NCBI GenBank assembly: GCA_018340805.1
Contig: JACMZG010001908.1
Coordinates: forward strand, 46,670,973 to 46,734,972
Direction of reading: 5' to 3'
DNA: 64,000 nucleotides
Source: Microvelia longipes
Taxonomy: Eukaryota; Arthropoda; Insecta; Hemiptera; Veliidae
Each line of letters opens with the position of its first letter. Position 1 is the stretch's first letter. Below the pieces are notes generated by a model. That model saw only the letters and a list, made by a program, of their open reading frames with translations, did not search any database and was not told where the DNA came from. Of this stretch, positions 25,389 to 35,790 are shown piece by piece. A program made the translations under genes and the position numbers.

Positions 25389-25700
25389 CAGTCTGTATGT
25401 GTGTGTATTGTATTTGTATCAGTCTGTATGTGTGTGTGATTGTATTGGTGTCAGTCTGTATGTGTGTGTATTGTATTTGTATCAGTCTGTATATGTGTGT
25501 GGTTGTATTTGTGTCAGTCTGTTTGTGTGCGTTGTTGTACTTGTGCGTGTATATGTTTTAGAGAGTTGAAACTTTGACAAATCAATCTTTGGGTCAAGTC
25601 GTGCTTTCCAGAAAATATTTATTTTATGATGTAATTAATCGTCATTAATTACTTATCAAATTCGTCAACAAGTCATGGAACACTGACAATGTTCAAATCC
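25389..25700 (+). repeat. Composite repeat family, 5' part, with alternating minisatellite (copy 2)
   Basis: CAGTCTGTATGTGTGTG starts units at 25389, 25420, 25452, 25483 and 25515, with alternating lengths of 31 and 32 bp. Units 1 and 3 are identical, and units 2 and 4 share a different ending, giving an ABAB pattern. The flank TAGAGAGTTGAAACTTTG and TGACG-like downstream blocks identify the composite family. The open frame at 25339-25569 is only this repeat translated. Confidence 0.75.
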
Positions 25701-25754
25701 TGGGATGTCCTAAATCCTTGAGGATGTTTTCCACACTGAAAGCGATACGTCGAA

Positions 25755-25797
25755 TTCTTCATCTACTTTGACGCTGTCACCGCCGGGAGACCTAAAT
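25755..25797 (+). repeat. Single arm of the 58.4-kb inverted-repeat family
   Basis: GAATTCTTCATCTACTTTGA, CGCTGTCACCGCC and GGGAGACCT match both arms of the element at 58379-58537. Confidence 0.55.
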
Positions 25798-25799
25798 CA

Positions 25800-27030
25800 T
25801 AAAAGGATACTTATGTGTAAGATTTTTTGGATTCGTCCTATGCCTATGTGTATTCCTACCTAATAAAATTTCGAATTCGACAATCCTACGCTGAATTGGA
25901 CCGACTAACTGTAGTTTTATACCTTAACAAACGTGCAGCCTTAACTGAGGAACATATTTAAGTATATAAAGGGTCTTTTGAATCGTCATAAACAATTTTG
26001 TACTTCTACAAAAAAAAATTACCAAAAATCTCTAATGATGTAAAATACACACCGCCAAGCCATTCGTCCAAAAAAGCTGTAAAATCAAAATTTCTATTTT
26101 GCAAGTTATGTCGGTGCTTTCTACTGACCTGTCAATTAAATTCAGAGGTAGTCATAATGCTTCTTCTCCTTGGTAGAGTGCTAGGAGAGTGAATTAAACA
26201 TAAGTTATTCCACCTTGTGAGAGAGTAAGGTACGATCTATTTTAAAATAAATATACCAATATATTATTGGAAAATAATATATTGGTATATTATTTTTTGG
26301 CAGGAAAATCAGAGGAGTATCTTCCAGATAACTATTTACGGAATGTTTTCTAAAGTTGCCAATCACAATAAGCAATAACAGGTACAGCTGTATTGCAGTA
26401 AAGAGTACATGCATTTTTCTACCAATAGGTGTCCTTAACTTGAGTAACCTCTCAGCCTGTATGGTATACAAAGGCCATTGATTTCTTTATTAAATGAAAA
26501 CTTTTAAATTGATTATTTAGCTTATTTTTCCAGTTTTTATGATTTATTTAAAGATTCTTCACAAAGCTGTTCTAGTACCTCCCTCTCTTATCCCTCATAT
26601 GCTTAAAGACTTAGTAAACCCTTTTTTCCAGTATATTTTATTTACAGTTTGGTTTAAAGAAGGAAATAAGCCCTAATGGAGGATTGAATATTCACTAAAA
26701 GAATTCTTCTTTTCTATTTTATCTTTTTTATCCCTAATATTAAGCTTTAAGATTCACATTAAAATTCATGCGTTAACTTTAAGATTAAACATGAGCTTTT
26801 TAAAAAACAAGAATAAGCAGAAAATTATTTCAAAATTTACTCTGATAAATTACATGGAATGCCGTAAAACATTAATCTTGCCTTATTAATCACGAATTCA
26901 TGTTTTATTAATTAGAAAGTAAAAGTTATAAACACTTGAATAATTTAAACTTTTGTTATGAATTTAAATTAAAATATACCTTAATATACTTTTTTCTTCA
27001 TATATTTTTTTGTTAAAAATTGACACTAAT
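25800..27030. other. AT-rich non-coding stretch with one hairpin
   Basis: 26251-26290 is a perfect hairpin (18-bp arms, ATATACCAATATATTATT, loop GGAA). The frames at 25998-26192 and 26205-26471 match nothing known. Confidence 0.6.
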
Positions 27031-27405
27031 TCTATTTTTACTTTTCCTAATTTATACCATACCTATATAGGAAAAGTATTGTGTTTGCAATTACAATCCA
27101 ATACCGTGATGTCAGTTGCATTATACGAATCCGGTGTTTTTGAGGCCTCCTATTGGGTTCTACCAAGTTGTTTGTCTGTATGTGTGTGTATGTGGTTTTC
27201 GTGCGTTTCTGTGTATGAAGACTGTATCTATTTTCATCGTACCTCCCAGTGTAATTATGCTAGAGAGTTAAAACTTTGAAAAAAAATCAAACATTAGGTA
27301 TAGTTGTGTTATAAGGTAAAATATAGACGAGCGAAGCGAGTCTGAATTAGCAAGGATAAGCGCAACGAATCCGATGTGTTATAGAGAAGTTTCAAGGTAC
27401 TTAAT
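27030..27405 (+). mobile_element. Composite repeat family copy without 5S module (copy 3)
   Basis: It begins TTTACTTTTCCTAATTTATAC, as does the copy at 35147. It then has a TGTCTGTATGTGTGTGTATG block and ACCTCCCAGTGTAATTATGC, and passes directly into the tail (GACGAGCGAAGCGAGTC ... AGCGCAACGAATCCGATGTG ... AGGTAC). The 5S-like module and its spacer are missing, so this is an internal deletion. Confidence 0.7.
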
Positions 27406-27550
27406 GTCTTTTTTAATCTTGAGTTTTTTTATTTGCTAAATAGGATTTTGCAAGTAAGGCCAAAAATATTAAGGCTACTTATTCAGAATTAAGGTGCCCT
27501 CCTTTCCCTCTACAATTATATAGATGAAATACGGGCATACGGTATGAAGC

Positions 27551-27570
27551 AGCTTTGCGGCCGCAAAGCT
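27551..27570. repeat. Perfect 20-nt GC palindrome
   Basis: AGCTTTGCGG followed directly by its complement. Its centre is GCGGCCGC in an AT-rich setting. Confidence 0.85.
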
Positions 27571-27925
27571 CCTATTGAGCTAAAACTGGTCTTAAGCCAT
27601 TTAGCTTGAAATCTACCATGTATGAAATCTTATTTTAGCACCATTCCATTTTTATGATGTCAATTTAAATTGATGACATCATAAATTTCTCTCAAACAAT
27701 AGGCTCCGTATCTTCCCCAGCAGCACCCTATAGGTACATATATGTATGTTTGTGTAAATCTAATTTTTGTGAAAACATTAATATTTTTGCTGCAGCAAGC
27801 CAAACGATATAATTCCTCGATTTCGTCGTTCCGACGACGATCTTAAGGTTGTCGTTCCGTCAACTGAACGACCTTATAAGCGTAATTTTGAAATGAAAAC
27901 TCGCTAAAACAATTATGCACTTCAA
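27560..27925 (+). repeat. Dispersed repeat with CRE-like sites (copy 2)
   Basis: ATTGAGCTAAAACTGGTCTTAA, TGATGACATCATAA, AACAATAGGCTCCGTA and, further on, CTTATAAGCGTAATTTTGAA plus ACTCGCTAAA recur in order in the 45.4-46.2 kb copy. Confidence 0.65.
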
Positions 27926-27929
27926 AAAC

Positions 27930-29309
27930 ATGCTAATGGATTATATATTTAATCTAAATGAACATTTAGAGCTTTCGGCTCATCAGGAATGATCCCTGCG
28001 GAATTCACCTCGGGTTAATACCATTCTTTAATCACAATGCATAGTCATATGTTGGCTATCAATTATTTGAATTATAATATTATGTTTTATTTATTTATTA
28101 GCTGGGGTGTGAACCTGATGCTTTCATGGTGTCCTTAATCGTTATAACTTTTGCTATAACGACTTTGACTTTAAAGGCGGCTCAAACTGTTCTCTTTAAA
28201 CTCTACCGGGTAATGTTATTTTGTTCTGATGGATTATAAAACTTACACTGTTTAAATATTTAAATATAAAGCACAAACAATTTCTATTAGATAGTCCGAT
28301 ACATTTCTTGTTTAGTACTGTATTTTATTCAAACGAATAAGATAAGGAAAAATGTTCAGACAAAATTTTTTTATGTTCAAGTTCATTGGTGATTCAGAAA
28401 ACGTAATTTCTTTAAATTTCAAAGTTGGGACCAAAAAAACCCATTTAATTCAAGAATAAGCTTTATAGAAAAAGGAAGCATTTACCCAACATTACTTAAC
28501 ATTAATAACTTTGGATTTGTCCCATAGAGGGCGTTGTTTAATTGTAAAAGTGGAAAACAAGGCAGCATCCCGAGAGAAATCAAGGCTCACTTTAATTCGT
28601 TTACTTTAACTTTTCGAAACTCCTTTCAATTTATATTTTAAGAATTAAAAGAATTTGATGATATTAAAAACCAAGTAAAATAAAATGTAAGCTACTTTTA
28701 GTAATAACTTTTCATTTGCTTCTGGTAAGAAATTAACTAAGAGCTTGTTTTGTTTTTCTTTTAGTTACAATAATTGAAGATATAAAATATTTGCAGATTT
28801 TACAAAATATTTTTTTCTTACAAGTTGCAATTGTTCTTTTCTACGGTGGGATGATGAAATGTCTGAAATGCCACAGCTACCTCGGTCCTATATGATCTAT
28901 CCTTAAGATTTTATGTATAAGCATTGATTGTCTGAAACGTATTGGAAAAATAATGGAAAAGTAGAAATGAATGACAAAGAATGGAATGATAAAGAAAAAA
29001 TTTTAAGTTAAGATAATAGTAGCGAATTAACTATAAAACCTCTGAAAAAATTTGGCTGGTCTTCGCTCACATTATAAGTTTTAATAATCGATAGGTGTGT
29101 TAGGGTGGGCTTGTTGGACTCATCCTTAGGAATTCGATTAATTTTTCTGAAGAATTTTCATATGTTATTGAGACACCAAGATGGAATTAACTCAAAATGC
29201 CTAGTTCTTGATTACCTATCACATACAAACACACAATATACGTATTCAATACATTCGTACATACAGGAACATGTTTTCTTTTTGTGTTGAAAAAAGTAAT
29301 ATAATAAAA
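27930..29309. other. AT-rich non-coding stretch
   Basis: Nothing recognised. Confidence 0.5.
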
Positions 29310-29310
29310 T

Positions 29311-29417
29311 TACTATGCATGCAATTACAAGTGAGTAGCATTACAATGCATGTAATTACAAGTGAGAGGCATTACAATGCATGCAATTACAAGTGAGTAG
29401 CATTACAATGCATTATC
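29311..29417. repeat. 31-bp tandem repeat, about 3.4 copies
   Basis: ATGCAT recurs at 29315, 29346, 29377 and 29408, exactly 31 bp apart. Each unit reads TTACAATGCATGCAATTACA then AGTGAGTAGCA with few changes. The open frames here are repeat translations. Confidence 0.92.
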
Positions 29418-29419
29418 AT

Positions 29420-32400
29420 GATTCGTAGGAAACAGAAGAGCATTCAGGTCTTAAAGTAGTTGTTAATCAAACATTACTTGTTGTATTAGGAAAACAATAA
29501 AAAAAGACATTAAAAGAAAAAAAATGTTTAGTAGAATAGTTATCTAATAAATAAATTTGCCAGAACTGCTGTCAATGTTAAACTCAATGTGTTGGTTGCC
29601 ACTCAAATAGTGACAGACTTGATATGAAAGGATTCTTCCATTTAGCTTTGTAAATAACAACATTCCACTATACTCTTAACTATTTTCTCTAAATTGACTC
29701 TACAGAGAGTATTAAAAAATACTGGGGGATGCTATAAATTAACAAAAACTTTTCCTGTAAATAAATGAGTTCAAGAACCTTTTCCACTTTTATTTTAAAC
29801 TTCTTAAAAAAAATAGATGGAACCCCTTCTTTTCATTGCAGTGCAGAACTTAATTTAGACAAAGTGTAAATAATTTATTGGATCAATCAGGAATTCATTT
29901 TAGAAAAAAACCCAAGCCTGGCCTTCCTTCTCGAGACTTCATTGTCTTTTTGTCAGGAAAAACTGTAAAGATGGAGTTTTCAACATTGAAATCTTTAAAG
30001 AATCCAGGAGGAACCTAATGAAACTTTCAAAATACTAAATTAAGTCTTGGGTTTTTTTTAAAAAAAGAAAAATAAAAAGTTTTTAAGTTACTTCTAAAGT
30101 TGTTGAGACTTTTTTCTTCATCAGAAGGGAAACGAGTGAAATAAGCCAACCATAAGAAGGTAATTATTCAAAATGATATAATTATTTTTTATTTTAATTT
30201 ATTGATTACTTCTCTTAACTTTATAACTGGTTTCCTTATTGTTTAAAATACTTAATGAATAAAGATTATACTCAGCGTTATACTTTATTGATATATTTAG
30301 ACTACCCACAGCTCCATCTCAAAGCGGGAAGAAATAACATTAGGTTAGATTGAGTCAGACTTCTTATTTCTGGGTTTAACTATTTAGGTAAAATATAAAA
30401 ACTTATTCAACTCAATTAATGCTTTTAAACTCAATAATTTGAAGCAAATTCTGAGCACCTATAGAGATATTATTAAAAAAAGGCCCTATTAAAGTAATCT
30501 TAACACCTTAGCATACTAATAATAATAAACAAATATTTAAACAGTGCAAATTACAGTAACTTGTATAACAGGATTTATAAAATAACAAAAACAAACAATG
30601 CGCAGAAAGCCGAAAACGATTGAATATAACCTTACTTTAGATGGAAAAGATCACATTGAGGCTACACAGACCTCGAAAAGATATTTCGAGAGGTCAAAAA
30701 AGATATTTCGAGAGGCTCTCAATTTATTAAGATGGGGTATGACCCCTCTAGTAATGTGTTCCTATTTGAAAACCTAATTCTTCTTTATCTTCCATCGTTT
30801 TTATAGCCTGATGTTGATGTTTTAATAGTCTTAAAATGTTAATCTACTCGTGTAAATTTTAATAAAAAATCATACATTTTGAGAATTAACTACACAAGGT
30901 AACATTACCATGTAATTTCCCTTAATCTTTTCCTCATTCTTTCTTTTTTCTTATTTTATAAAAATTCAAAATAAAGACCGAGAAAACCAACAGAAAAATG
31001 ATTAATGGGTTATATTTTTTTAAATTATAAACTTTACCATCCTCATTCTACTTGGTAGAAATAAACATAAAAAAATGCTTCAGCTGAGACTTTTACTTTT
31101 AAAAGAAAAAAATATTTTCCTGTCCGACATATTAATTATGTGAAAACGATAAATTATATTTAAACTTACTTCTTTTTCCTATCTCGATAATTTACTTTCG
31201 TTCTCAGTGTTTTGATAGATTCAATACCTTTTTTTTTGTTACTTATTGCTTAATAAATTGACTGAAAAAACTTTTTTTACCAGGAAAAAGTGGGTTTCTA
31301 ATCAATCTTTTTTATAGGAGGATGAAAAATGTGCTTGTGAAAACTTTTACATCATATTTTCTATAGATTAATACATTAGAATAATAATTTCATGACAACA
31401 TTATAGATAATATGCAACAGAGGGTTTAATGTAAGTTTTCTTTAATACAGACTCTGTAAAAAATATGTTTTATTTTTCATTATTAATTTTTATATTGATG
31501 ATTACATCAAGGATACATATTTTCATTACAGAAAGAAATATGCAATTATAACTAGAGTAACATTAGTAACATATGTAAACACTGTAATAAAACTCATGAT
31601 TTCCAAATGAATTTAGAATAAACTACATGGTTCAGAATTAAAAACACTTGGTAAACGTAGGTGGTGCTAATGTAAAGCCTTGTTTTTTAATGTCAAAGGG
31701 CCAAGAACGGCATAACAAAAAACTACTGTGAGGACGTTACTTCCTAGCTGGCCATAATCATGGCCTACATTTGCGACCTTAATGATCAGCTCAGCCAAAA
31801 TTTTATCTCTTATTATCCCCTTTTTGGGCCTTTAAAATTAAAAATCAGTTAAAATAAATATACTACAACTTGTTGATCAATAAATACTAGAAAACATACA
31901 TACTTTTAAAGAACAAACTGCCACATGCATTTCTCTAGTAAGAACAAGATTCTGCCTATGAATCAACTACTTTCATATTGGATATTAACCTTGCAAATGA
32001 TTGAAGAAGACATTTTGTTTTATTAACTCAAGATGATCATGACAGGGACTAACTATACTGGAATCTCACTTATCAGAGCATGAATTAGACTAATCTGAGT
32101 ACTTAATAAGTATAAATAAATAAAAATAAAAAGCAATATATTAAGCTACTTGTTAAGAAACATGCAATTATAAAAATTATATTATTTAGAGAACTTAACT
32201 GAATGCAATAATTATTAATAATTGAATGACAGACGTTTTGATGAAGATTTTATTATAAAATGAAGTGTCTTTGAGGAAAATTAAAAGGCGGTTTGAAAAC
32301 GAAGAGGGAAATAATAAGATAGGGTGGTTTTGTTTTATAAAGATATCTTTGTTATAAAATTTCATTGATCAAACGAAGTTCAAGTTATTCAGAGAGGTAA

Positions 32401-33300
32401 AAACCTTTCTGTAAAAGGGTTGAACTGGAAGGTTCCAATTAATTAGAAGTAAGGTTTTTCGGAAGAGTAAGGTTGGAAAAACACCTCTTTCCACTAGTTG
32501 TGGAAAAGAGCAACCCTCGGCATAAAGTAGGCAAGCATTCTGTCGACGACAGGGTCCGACCACCCAGCCGTGAAAATGCTGACCTATCAATTAAGCACAA
32601 TACTATACCCTGGGACTCCTTGGGGAGAATCCGCAGTTCTAAAATAATATATCGGTCCTTGTTCAGCACTTATTGAAAATTTATTCCTGGGTGTTTTGTA
32701 AAAGCCTAACTTTTGAATCGATTCCTGTCCTCTCTGTATTTTATTTTTTATTTTTAAATATTAATACCTATGGTACATTTTATAACATGATAAAAATATT
32801 CTCCGTGTTTTCTTAATTGTTTTAGGAGGTAAGTGTTTGTGTAGCTATATCTTGTGCTAATAAACTATTTTGTAGCCCTTTTTATTATGACAGGCTTTTA
32901 TATAGAGCCTAATAAAAGTTGTTATGAAAAGCCATACGCAATATTTTTTCATTTATCTAGGACCGGCAATTACAACTCACCTCTACAAAAATGAAAATAA
33001 AATTGTAAATTCCAATTAAAAGTTTAACAGAAATATTACTATAGACAATAAATCATAATTAATTTCTTTTTCGCAATTTTTACTCGATTAATCCACTTGA
33101 ATATGTTTGGAATAAATATTTAAAAAATATAGATTTATAAATTTTGTCGCGGATCTATGAGCCTAAGGGACAAAAAAATGGACAATCGCATGGAACAAGG
33201 CTTCCCTACTTTTAGGAAATTATAATACAAAAAAAGTTAGTTAAGATTTAATTATATACGAGACAAGAGCACATCCATTTATATAAATATTTCAAAATAA
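29420..33300. other. AT-rich non-coding stretch
   Basis: 30717-30766 (TCTCAATTTATTAAGATGGG ... CTCTAGTAATGTGTT) recurs at 48375-48445. 32460-32670 is GC-richer with three overlapping short frames that resemble nothing known. Otherwise nothing seen. Confidence 0.45.
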
Positions 33301-33345
33301 GTATCATTTGATACTACCGAGTTTTACAAAACACGAATAGTTGAC

Positions 33346-33353
<8 letters not shown>
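33301..33353 (+). repeat. 100-bp retroposon family, 5' fragment
   Basis: TATCATTTGATACTACCGAG, then AACACGAATAGTTGACACAA, as at 18131 and 43314. It runs directly into an (AT)n array. Confidence 0.7.
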
Positions 33354-33514
<161 letters not shown>

Positions 33515-33706
33515 TGTTAAATGGTCTTTATTTTGGGTTATGCCTCCCTTTCTTTATTGGAGGTAGGTAATCAAAAATAATAATGGTGTTAATCTATGAA
33601 GAAAAAATATGACAACCCTGTCATTGTTTTTCTTCTTAGCCTTGACATGGATACTCAAGATGAGATAAAATAAACCATTTGAGAAAACACACTGATAACT
33701 GGAATC

Positions 33707-33772
33707 AACATTGAAATGGGCTTGAAGCCCATTTCAATGTTTCAACCCCCAAGAGTTTAAAACTCTTGGGGG
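33707..33772. repeat. Two adjacent perfect hairpins
   Basis: 33707-33741 has 17-bp perfect arms (AACATTGAAATGGGCTT). Only 4 nt away, 33746-33772 has 13-bp arms (CCCCCAAGAGTTT) around one A. They share no sequence. Confidence 0.85.
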
Positions 33773-35140
33773 AAAGACATAGGAAGTACAAATTCAATAA
33801 ACAATTGTACAAATTGTACAATAAACGTCCAGATAACATCACTTTCAATATAACCACGCCAAAGAGTATCCCCACTGGGTGATTCCTCAAGACTGCCAAG
33901 TCACTTTAACCAGCATGAGTACTATGTCAAATACATTTATTGTAGACAATAACCAATAAAGTTAAAAAAAACTTTCAATATAACTAAAGACAATTACAAA
34001 AAACAAAATTAAAATTATTCTTATTGTTACACAATAAACATATATTTAAACCCATATAAAGTTTAAAATAACAAAAATTGCTTTATTGGGTAATAGAAAT
34101 ATTTCTTATGCTAATCTAAATATTCAAAGAATATACATTTATTATTTATTCATTTAATCAGAGTTAGAAAGGAACAGGCACTTAGTAGTACAAGACTGAT
34201 GTCTTACAACAAAGGGTATTTTTCTGTATGATGATTGTAAATTATCCGAAATATTTATGCAAATAGATGAATTTTCAGATTTTATAAAATTTTCAATTTA
34301 AAAAAAAAATACATAAGTATACATAATTATAACGTGTATCCAATTTAGTATATTGTAATTCTTTAATCAGGGTGTCGGTTATTTTGTATCTTAAATAAAG
34401 GAATATTATTTAAAAATTACACAGTTGTAAAAACTGATCTGACTTATGATGTTCCATGAAATGAATAGTGGAATAAAAGTTTTTATGTAGACGACAAATG
34501 TTTCGGCAGAAAGCTCGACATGCTGCTCTGACATTATTTTCTTCATAAATAATTAAATACATAATCATAATAATTCCATCGACTATTGGCAAATATAGAT
34601 TCAAAAACAACAATTATAATAACTTAATATTTTTAAGTTAAACACAGATAAAGAAAATCTATTTTACCTTTTAAGAGAGCTTAAGAGACAAAGTATGAGT
34701 TATAACAAGTATTACTTCATCTTAGTGTTCTATAAGGGCTTTATAGGAATCGCGCCCGGTTCCTTAGGGCCGGAATCGTAGGAAAACCTTTGCAAGGAAA
34801 CAGATAACAGTCGGCAGGGGGCTCTTTCCCTGATCCTATCGGGCCATCTAGCCCTTTCAAATTTTCTATTGAATAAAGTCGTTTTCAATTGTTTAAATTT
34901 AATAATATCTTAAACTTTAAACAAAATTTATTTGTTTATTTGAGTAAGTTCAAAGGGAATATTTCTAGTTTCTCATACAGATAGGAAGAAATATATTATT
35001 ACCTGATTTGAATTTTCAGGATACCAGCATAAGTTAAAAAAAATAGGTATTAAAAAAAATACATTCAATTTATTTTCCTTTCATACAACATGAAATTTAT
35101 TTTAGGTAAACCATTTTTTACCTAAAATGATTCCTGTTTT
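33773..35140. other. Non-coding stretch with a small GC patch
   Basis: 34745-34855 is GC-richer (CGCGCCCGGTTCC ... GGGCCGGAATCG). The 34410-34613 frame matches nothing known. Confidence 0.45.
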
Positions 35141-35146
35141 TACTTT

Positions 35147-35790
35147 TCCTAATTTATACTGTAAATAGACATGAAAAGCATTGTGTTTGGGCTAAACTTT
35201 TAATCCGAGATTTCAGCTGCATTAGATTTAGCCATTCTTTAGACTTTGAATTTTTTTTTAATGTGTCTGTCTGTATGTGTGTGTGTCTATTATAATTGTA
35301 GCTAGTAGTGTTTTTATGTTAGAGAACTAATACTTAGAACAAAAAGTAATCTTTAGGTCTATTTAAACTATCCGGAAAATCATTTTTCTATGACGTCATT
35401 AATCACTATTCATGAGTCAGCAAACTTTTACGCAAGAATTACTGTATAAGATCGATAAATCTGCTAAGGCTCATCTTATATTATAATTATTTCAATTTTT
35501 ACCTTCGTATATACCTTCGTTTTTTATGAAGTTAAAAAAATCTAAAAATAATCTTAAGTTGAAATTTGGTAGAAGTGTATCCGTTTATCAATAAGTATAT
35601 AAAAGGTTTATTGCAATGCGACTTGTGTATCAACAATTGTAGTTACATCATAAGCAGCATCAAGCGTGGTTAGTCCTTGGATGGGTGACCACTGGGAATA
35701 AAACATGTTTTCTTAAGTTGTGAGGATGAGCGTAACGAATTCGTTGAGGTGACGAAGAGTTCTGAGGTACCCCATACTTGATTTTTTGTT
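35147..35790 (+). mobile_element. Composite repeat family, fullest copy (copy 4)
   Basis: The clearest example. It has a head TTACTTTTCCTAATTTATAC (35147), a TCTGTATGTGTGTGTGTC block, a TCCGGAAAATC block followed by TGACGTCATTAATC, a spacer with AAATTTGGTAGAAGTGTAT, the 5S-like module at 35650-35707, and a tail (GAGGATGAGCGTAACGAATTC ... CTGAGGTACCCC) ending near 35790. No open frame. It resembles a non-autonomous retroposon with a 5S-derived section, but the order (5S inside, not at the start) is unlike a simple SINE3. Confidence 0.72.
35650..35707 (+). repeat. 5S rRNA-derived module, best-preserved copy
   Basis: TAAGCAGCATCAAGCGTGGT, TAGTCCTTGGATGGGTGACC and ACTGGGAATA align almost without gaps to the box A-to-box C region of insect 5S rRNA (AAGCAACGTCGGGCGTGGTC, AGTACTTGGATGGGTGACCG, CCTGGGAA). 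Box C is intact. Confidence 0.8.

Noticed and set aside
25339..25569. 76-residue Cys/Val-rich open frame
   Set aside because: It is the translation of a T/G minisatellite.
35650..35707. Functional 5S rRNA gene
   Set aside because: Only about half of 5S is present, the 5' third is missing, no T-run terminator follows at the right place, and the segment lies inside a dispersed repeat.
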